A DNA stretch of 8,219 bases, from the NCBI GenBank assembly GCA_003649495.1, contig QMRZ01000063.1, positions 1 to 8,219 of the forward strand, written 5' to 3'. This document shows positions 5,741 through 8,219 of this stretch, one piece after another. The position numbers and the translations under genes were made by a program. Positions within the stretch are counted from its first letter, which is position 1. The number at the start of each line of letters is the position of its first letter. This DNA comes from Thermoprotei archaeon. GTDB lineage: Archaea; Thermoproteota; Thermoprotei; Thermofilales; Thermofilaceae. The notes beneath the pieces are model-generated. The model saw only the letters and a program-made list of their open reading frames with translations. It had not been told where the DNA came from and made no database searches.

Positions 5741-6868
5741 GTGGCGGGCCGACGTACATTGAACCTGGACTCAGGGGGGATCAGCTTGATCCACGTGCCC
5801 TCTCCCTGGGAATGGCGCGACAACTACCTGAGAACTGTTGAGTTTAGGGAGCCGGAGTGGGTTATAGGCAAGATATACATCTCAATGGACGCCTGGCACA
5901 AGTACAGGGAGGAGATGGAGGAGGTCGTCCTCAGGCACAGGCTCGTCTTCTCCTTCTACAGGAGGGGGATGGTAGACTTCGACGATTTCGGCCTGAGGAG
6001 GAGGGGGAACGCCTTCATCGACCCGTGGGGCTGCAAGTGGATGTTCCTGCAGAACGGCCTGCAGGGCCAGGTTGTCGAGCACCCCCTAGAGAATTGGGCT
6101 GCGTGGAGGAGTTATAGCCTGCCAGACCCTGATGAGGGGATACCACAGGAGGGCGCTCCAACCGTGTCCTGGGAGGCTGTGGAGGAGGCTGTTGAGAGGG
6201 CGCGCGAGGCTGGAGGGCTGGTGGAGGTGGGGATGGGGCACGGCTTCTTCTTCCAGCGCCTCTACTACTTGAGGGGTTTTAGGAACTTGATGCGGGACTT
6301 CATACTCAAGCCACCCGAGATATACGAGCTAGTAGAAGCCCTGACGAGGTTCTACGAGGAGCTTGCGCGCCGCGTAGCTAGGCTCAAGCCGGATATCGTC
6401 GTGTTCGGCGATGATCTGGGCATGCAGGATAGGATGCCGATAAGCCCCCGGACATTCCGTGAGTTCATCTATCCGGCGTACAGGAGGGTGTTCGGGCTCC
6501 TCAGGTCGAGGGGCATCCACGTCTACTTGCATACTGATGGCCACGTAGTGGAGGTGCTGGATCAACTGGTGGAGACGGGGGTCTCAGTACTCAACGTCCA
6601 GGATAGGGTTAACGGCGTTAACAACTTGAGGAGGCTGCTAAAGGGGAGGGTGTGCATAGACCTGGACGTGGATAGGCAGCGCCTCCTACCTCGGGGGAGT
6701 CCTCGGGAGATAAGGGAGTACATTAGGCGCGTGATACTTGAGCTGGGCTCGAGGAGGGGAGGGCTGATGTTCACAGCCGGGATCTACTCCGATACACCGC
6801 CGGAGAACGTGGATGCACTGGCATCAGCGCTGGAGGACTATGCGCGACTCCACAGGGAGCTCGACTAG
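5741..6868 (+). CDS. URO-D superfamily protein (uroporphyrinogen decarboxylase-like, not HemE)
   Basis: This 375-residue protein has the (beta/alpha)8 fold shared by uroporphyrinogen decarboxylase and the MtaA/MtbA corrinoid methyltransferases. Visible family elements are ENW/WEW-type N-terminal NYLRTVEFREPEW (about 28-40), FGDDLGMQ (222-229), VYLHTDGHV (261-269), and the C-terminal TPPENVDAL (352-360). It lacks the cysteine of the H-x-C zinc site: the motif is H264-T-D266-G. The GHG-type segment before TPPENV in HemE is here TAGIYSD, so the HemE histidine is absent. It is thus unlikely to make haem or to be a standard methyl-corrinoid enzyme. Similar proteins of unknown function exist in bacteria and archaea. 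GTG 5741 fits a BRE/TATA at 5703-5716; TTG 5759 is an alternative start. A 42-base gap with its own promoter separates it from the flavodoxin-like gene. Confidence 0.8.
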   Translation: MAGRRTLNLDSGGISLIHVPSPWEWRDNYLRTVEFREPEWVIGKIYISMDAWHKYREEMEEVVLRHRLVFSFYRRGMVDFDDFGLRRRGNAFIDPWGCKWMFLQNGLQGQVVEHPLENWAAWRSYSLPDPDEGIPQEGAPTVSWEAVEEAVERAREAGGLVEVGMGHGFFFQRLYYLRGFRNLMRDFILKPPEIYELVEALTRFYEELARRVARLKPDIVVFGDDLGMQDRMPISPRTFREFIYPAYRRVFGLLRSRGIHVYLHTDGHVVEVLDQLVETGVSVLNVQDRVNGVNNLRRLLKGRVCIDLDVDRQRLLPRGSPREIREYIRRVILELGSRRGGLMFTAGIYSDTPPENVDALASALEDYARLHRELD

Positions 6869-6872
6869 TGCT

Positions 6873-6890
6873 GTGTGAAAGCTTTTACAC
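6873..6890. promoter_or_regulatory. Promoter and overlapping near-palindrome of the flavodoxin-like gene
   Basis: GTGTGAAAGCTTTTACAC matches its own reverse complement at 16 of 18 positions. It contains a BRE-like GTGAAA and a TATA-like CTTTTACA (6882-6889) centred 25 bases before the GTG at 6911, giving a leaderless message. Overlap of palindrome and TATA/BRE would let a bound dimeric regulator shut off the promoter. Confidence 0.5.
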
Positions 6891-6910
6891 GGGAGCTCTC
6901 AGCTTAGATT

Positions 6911-7411
6911 GTGGCGCCCAGGGTTGCGCTCATCTACTACTCCAGGACAGGGGTCACTAGGGCTCTAGCTGAGCGCCTAGCAGAGGCCTTGAAGGGCTCT
7001 GGCGCCAGTGTTGATGTTTACGAGGTGAGGGCTGTGAGGGAGTACAGCAAGCCACTCCACCTAAACCCCCGCCTAATAATCGACACAGTGTTCAGGGGGG
7101 GCGTGGACGTGGTGATTAACCCTCCGGGCCTGGACTGGGAGCGCTATGATATAGCGATCCTAGCGGCGCCAATATGGTTTGGAAGAGTTGCAGCTCCCAT
7201 GATGGGCTTCCTAAAGAGGCACCGCTGCCCTGGGAAGCCAGTTGTGTGCCTCACGACGAGCATGGCTAAGGTGGAGTACTCCTGGAGGTTGGCCAGGGCA
7301 GCTGAGAGCGCTGGCTTTAGGGTGGTGTACCACGTTAACGTTGTGAGAGGTGTCCCTAGCGTGGAGGTGGTGGAGGAGGTGATGAGGGCCGTATCCTCTA
7401 CTCGAGGATAG
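6911..7411 (+). CDS. Flavodoxin-like protein
   Basis: This 166-residue protein should bind FMN and act in cytoplasmic electron transfer or quinone-type reduction. After the first strand VALIYY comes the phosphate loop S11-R-T-G-V-T16, matching the S/T-x-T-G-x-T signature of flavodoxins. AAPIWFGRVAAPM (85-97) supplies the second FMN loop with Trp89, and VVCLTTSM (111-118) is the strand and loop after it. The length is normal for a short-chain flavodoxin or flavodoxin-domain protein (WrbA is longer). The GTG start at 6911 has no Shine-Dalgarno site and lies 25 bases from a TATA box. It may be read alone or together with the URO-D-like gene. Its redox partner is not in the window. Confidence 0.82.
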   Translation: MAPRVALIYYSRTGVTRALAERLAEALKGSGASVDVYEVRAVREYSKPLHLNPRLIIDTVFRGGVDVVINPPGLDWERYDIAILAAPIWFGRVAAPMMGFLKRHRCPGKPVVCLTTSMAKVEYSWRLARAAESAGFRVVYHVNVVRGVPSVEVVEEVMRAVSSTRG

Positions 7412-7414
7412 CGT

Positions 7415-7426
7415 GTGTAAATACAC
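7415..7426. repeat. Short inverted repeat between convergent genes
   Basis: GTGTAAATACAC is self-complementary at 10 of 12 positions and starts four bases after the stop of the flavodoxin-like gene. In RNA it would give a weak hairpin, so it may mark the 3' end. It also looks like the GTGT-n-ACAC palindrome at 6873-6890. Confidence 0.3.
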
Positions 7427-7452
7427 CCTTAATGATCCGCCAAGGGGGCAGG

Positions 7453-7857
7453 CTATAGGTAGCCCGGCATCCTCTCCCGCCTGCTAGGCTCCTGGGATAC
7501 GGGTGGTGGCACGGGAGGCGGCAGCCCCAGCTCCCGTGAGAGCAGGGCTATGATTGGGAACACGTAGCCGTACACGGAGACCGCCAGCTGTGGTGCTGGG
7601 CGCCCAGTCCTCGCACTCTCCTCAAGCTCCCTCCTCTCACCGGGGTTAACTGGCGTCACGTACGCTGAGCCCTTGACATCCATCGAGGCTATGGGCGGCG
7701 TGCAGTCCACCTTCACCACGAAGCTCAGCCTGTACCCTTCCCCCGACTTCTCGAGCTTGCCTAGCATCAGGTTTATGTTTATGTTGAGCTGCCTCACGGC
7801 CTCATAGCTATACCTCTCAGCCCTTATGCTCTCAACGCGGAATGTTATGTTGGGCAA
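7453..7857 (-). CDS. SecB-like chaperone-fold small protein
   Basis: This 134-residue protein is mostly beta strands: ITFRVESIRAERYSYE, NININLMLGKLEKSGEG, YRLSFVVKVDC, and SMDVKGSAYVTPV, followed by an EREL-type helix, VYGYVFPIIALLSRELGLPPPVPPP (in parts), and a charged tail. The strand order and the FP(x)nLLSRELGLPPPVPP ending (about 100-119) resemble SecB, whose C-terminal half ends in a GFPPLLLPP-type segment. I therefore call a SecB-like fold, as in archaeal SecB homologues (for example in Methanocaldococcus). Such proteins may hold unfolded client proteins in the cytoplasm; a client is not known here. The start is TTG 7857, the first possible in this frame; a nearby ATG at 7861 is out of frame. 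A GGGGTC lies 5 bases upstream and a weak TAATAAAG box about 36 bases upstream. It follows the edge ORF after 52 bases and may share its message. Confidence 0.55.
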   Translation of the reverse strand: MPNITFRVESIRAERYSYEAVRQLNININLMLGKLEKSGEGYRLSFVVKVDCTPPIASMDVKGSAYVTPVNPGERRELEESARTGRPAPQLAVSVYGYVFPIIALLSRELGLPPPVPPPVSQEPSRRERMPGYL

Positions 7858-7909
7858 GCATGGACCCCGTGAAGAAGTAGAGTCTCACTTTATTAGGCTG
7901 CTGCAGCGC

Positions 7910-8219
7910 TCATGTCGCAGAGCTGTCCTCGCCCTCTATCAGGAGCTTTAACCGATCCAGCACCCAGCTGGGGGGCCTAGGCCTCTCCCCTCTAGCCAGG
8001 TCGCGGAGGAATGTATCCCTCACTGGCTCGTAGACATACTTGTAGAACAGCTGTGGGTCTCTGAGCACCTCCTCTGGGAACTGCCTCACGTAATCAAGAG
8101 CGACCCTCCAAGCCTCCTCAGGCCTCACCAGGGGCCGGAGCTTCCTCATCACCTGCCTCTCGAAGTCCAGCGGAGTCTGCTCCTCACCTCCGAACGCAAA
8201 GTACCCACGCCTCCCAACC
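7910..8219 (-). CDS. Unrecognised protein, 5' end beyond the window
   Basis: The minus-strand frame ending at 7910 stays open to the right edge (at least 102 codons). The part upstream of the usual start candidates GTG 8152 and ATG 8149 reads VGRRGYFAFGGEEQ then TPLDFERQ, with G/C-rich third positions like the rest, so the gene probably begins outside the window. If translation instead starts at 8149/8152, a GAGAGG lies about 6 bases upstream and the product would be 79-80 residues. The visible part is alpha-helical and charged (EEAWRVALDYVRQFPEEV, then DPQLFYKYVYEPVRDTFLRDL, then a proline-rich turn and WVLDRLKLLIEG). I recognise no family or catalytic motif. It lies 52 bases upstream of the SecB-like gene on the same strand, so a shared operon and related role are possible. 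Confidence 0.6.
   Translation of the reverse strand, partial: VGRRGYFAFGGEEQTPLDFERQVMRKLRPLVRPEEAWRVALDYVRQFPEEVLRDPQLFYKYVYEPVRDTFLRDLARGERPRPPSWVLDRLKLLIEGEDSSAT

Noticed and set aside
5741..6868. Annotation of the URO-D-fold gene as hemE
   Set aside because: The histidine-containing C-terminal segment of HemE and the usual N-terminal arginine pattern are not seen, and no other haem gene is nearby.
1..8219. CRISPR array, insertion sequence or integration site
   Set aside because: No regularly spaced repeats, no transposase or integrase motifs and no long terminal repeats are visible. Direct repeats are limited to short ones such as AGCTTAT twice at 4694-4708.

Overview
The window reads as chromosomal DNA of a thermophilic archaeon, most likely a member of the Thermoproteota (crenarchaeal side). 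This rests on GC-rich coding with heavy AGG/AGA arginine and ATA isoleucine use, several GTG or TTG starts, A/T-rich TATA-like boxes about 24-28 bases before start codons (the leaderless pattern), almost no Shine-Dalgarno sites, and protein families typical of that group. No genus can be fixed by reading alone. I see no insertion sequence, integrase, tRNA, rRNA or CRISPR array.

Layout. 1-274: a possible start of a minus-strand gene leaving the left edge, then the promoter of the first full gene. 275-1783 (+): an L-fucose/L-arabinose-isomerase-type sugar isomerase. Converging on it, minus strand: 1838-2614, a GNAT acetyltransferase fused to a YoaP-type thioredoxin-fold tail, and 2668-4551, a cytoplasmic alkaline-phosphatase-superfamily phosphodiesterase/phosphatase. 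Next comes a gene-free stretch of about 330 bases (4552-4885) holding two strong hairpins and a plausible plus-strand promoter, so a candidate structured RNA. 4886-5656 (-) is a second, two-part GNAT acetyltransferase. It shares an 84-base divergent promoter region with 5741-6868 (+), a URO-D-fold protein that has lost the hallmark residues of both HemE and the zinc methyltransferases. 6911-7411 (+) is a small flavodoxin-like protein with its own promoter, which sits inside a near-palindrome. On the right, minus strand, are a SecB-like small protein (7453-7857) and an unrecognised ORF open to the window edge (7910-8219).

How the genes work together. There is no clear single pathway. Isomerase, phosphodiesterase and URO-D-like genes could all act on small sugars or phosphoesters, but orientation and separate promoters argue for mostly single-gene units. 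The only candidate pairs on one strand are phosphodiesterase/GNAT-YoaP (53-base gap), URO-D-like/flavodoxin (42-base gap with an internal promoter) and the edge ORF/SecB-like gene (52-base gap). The items most worth a second look are the structured intergenic region at 4690-4860, the palindromes over the divergent and flavodoxin promoters, and the SecB-like gene with its unknown neighbour.
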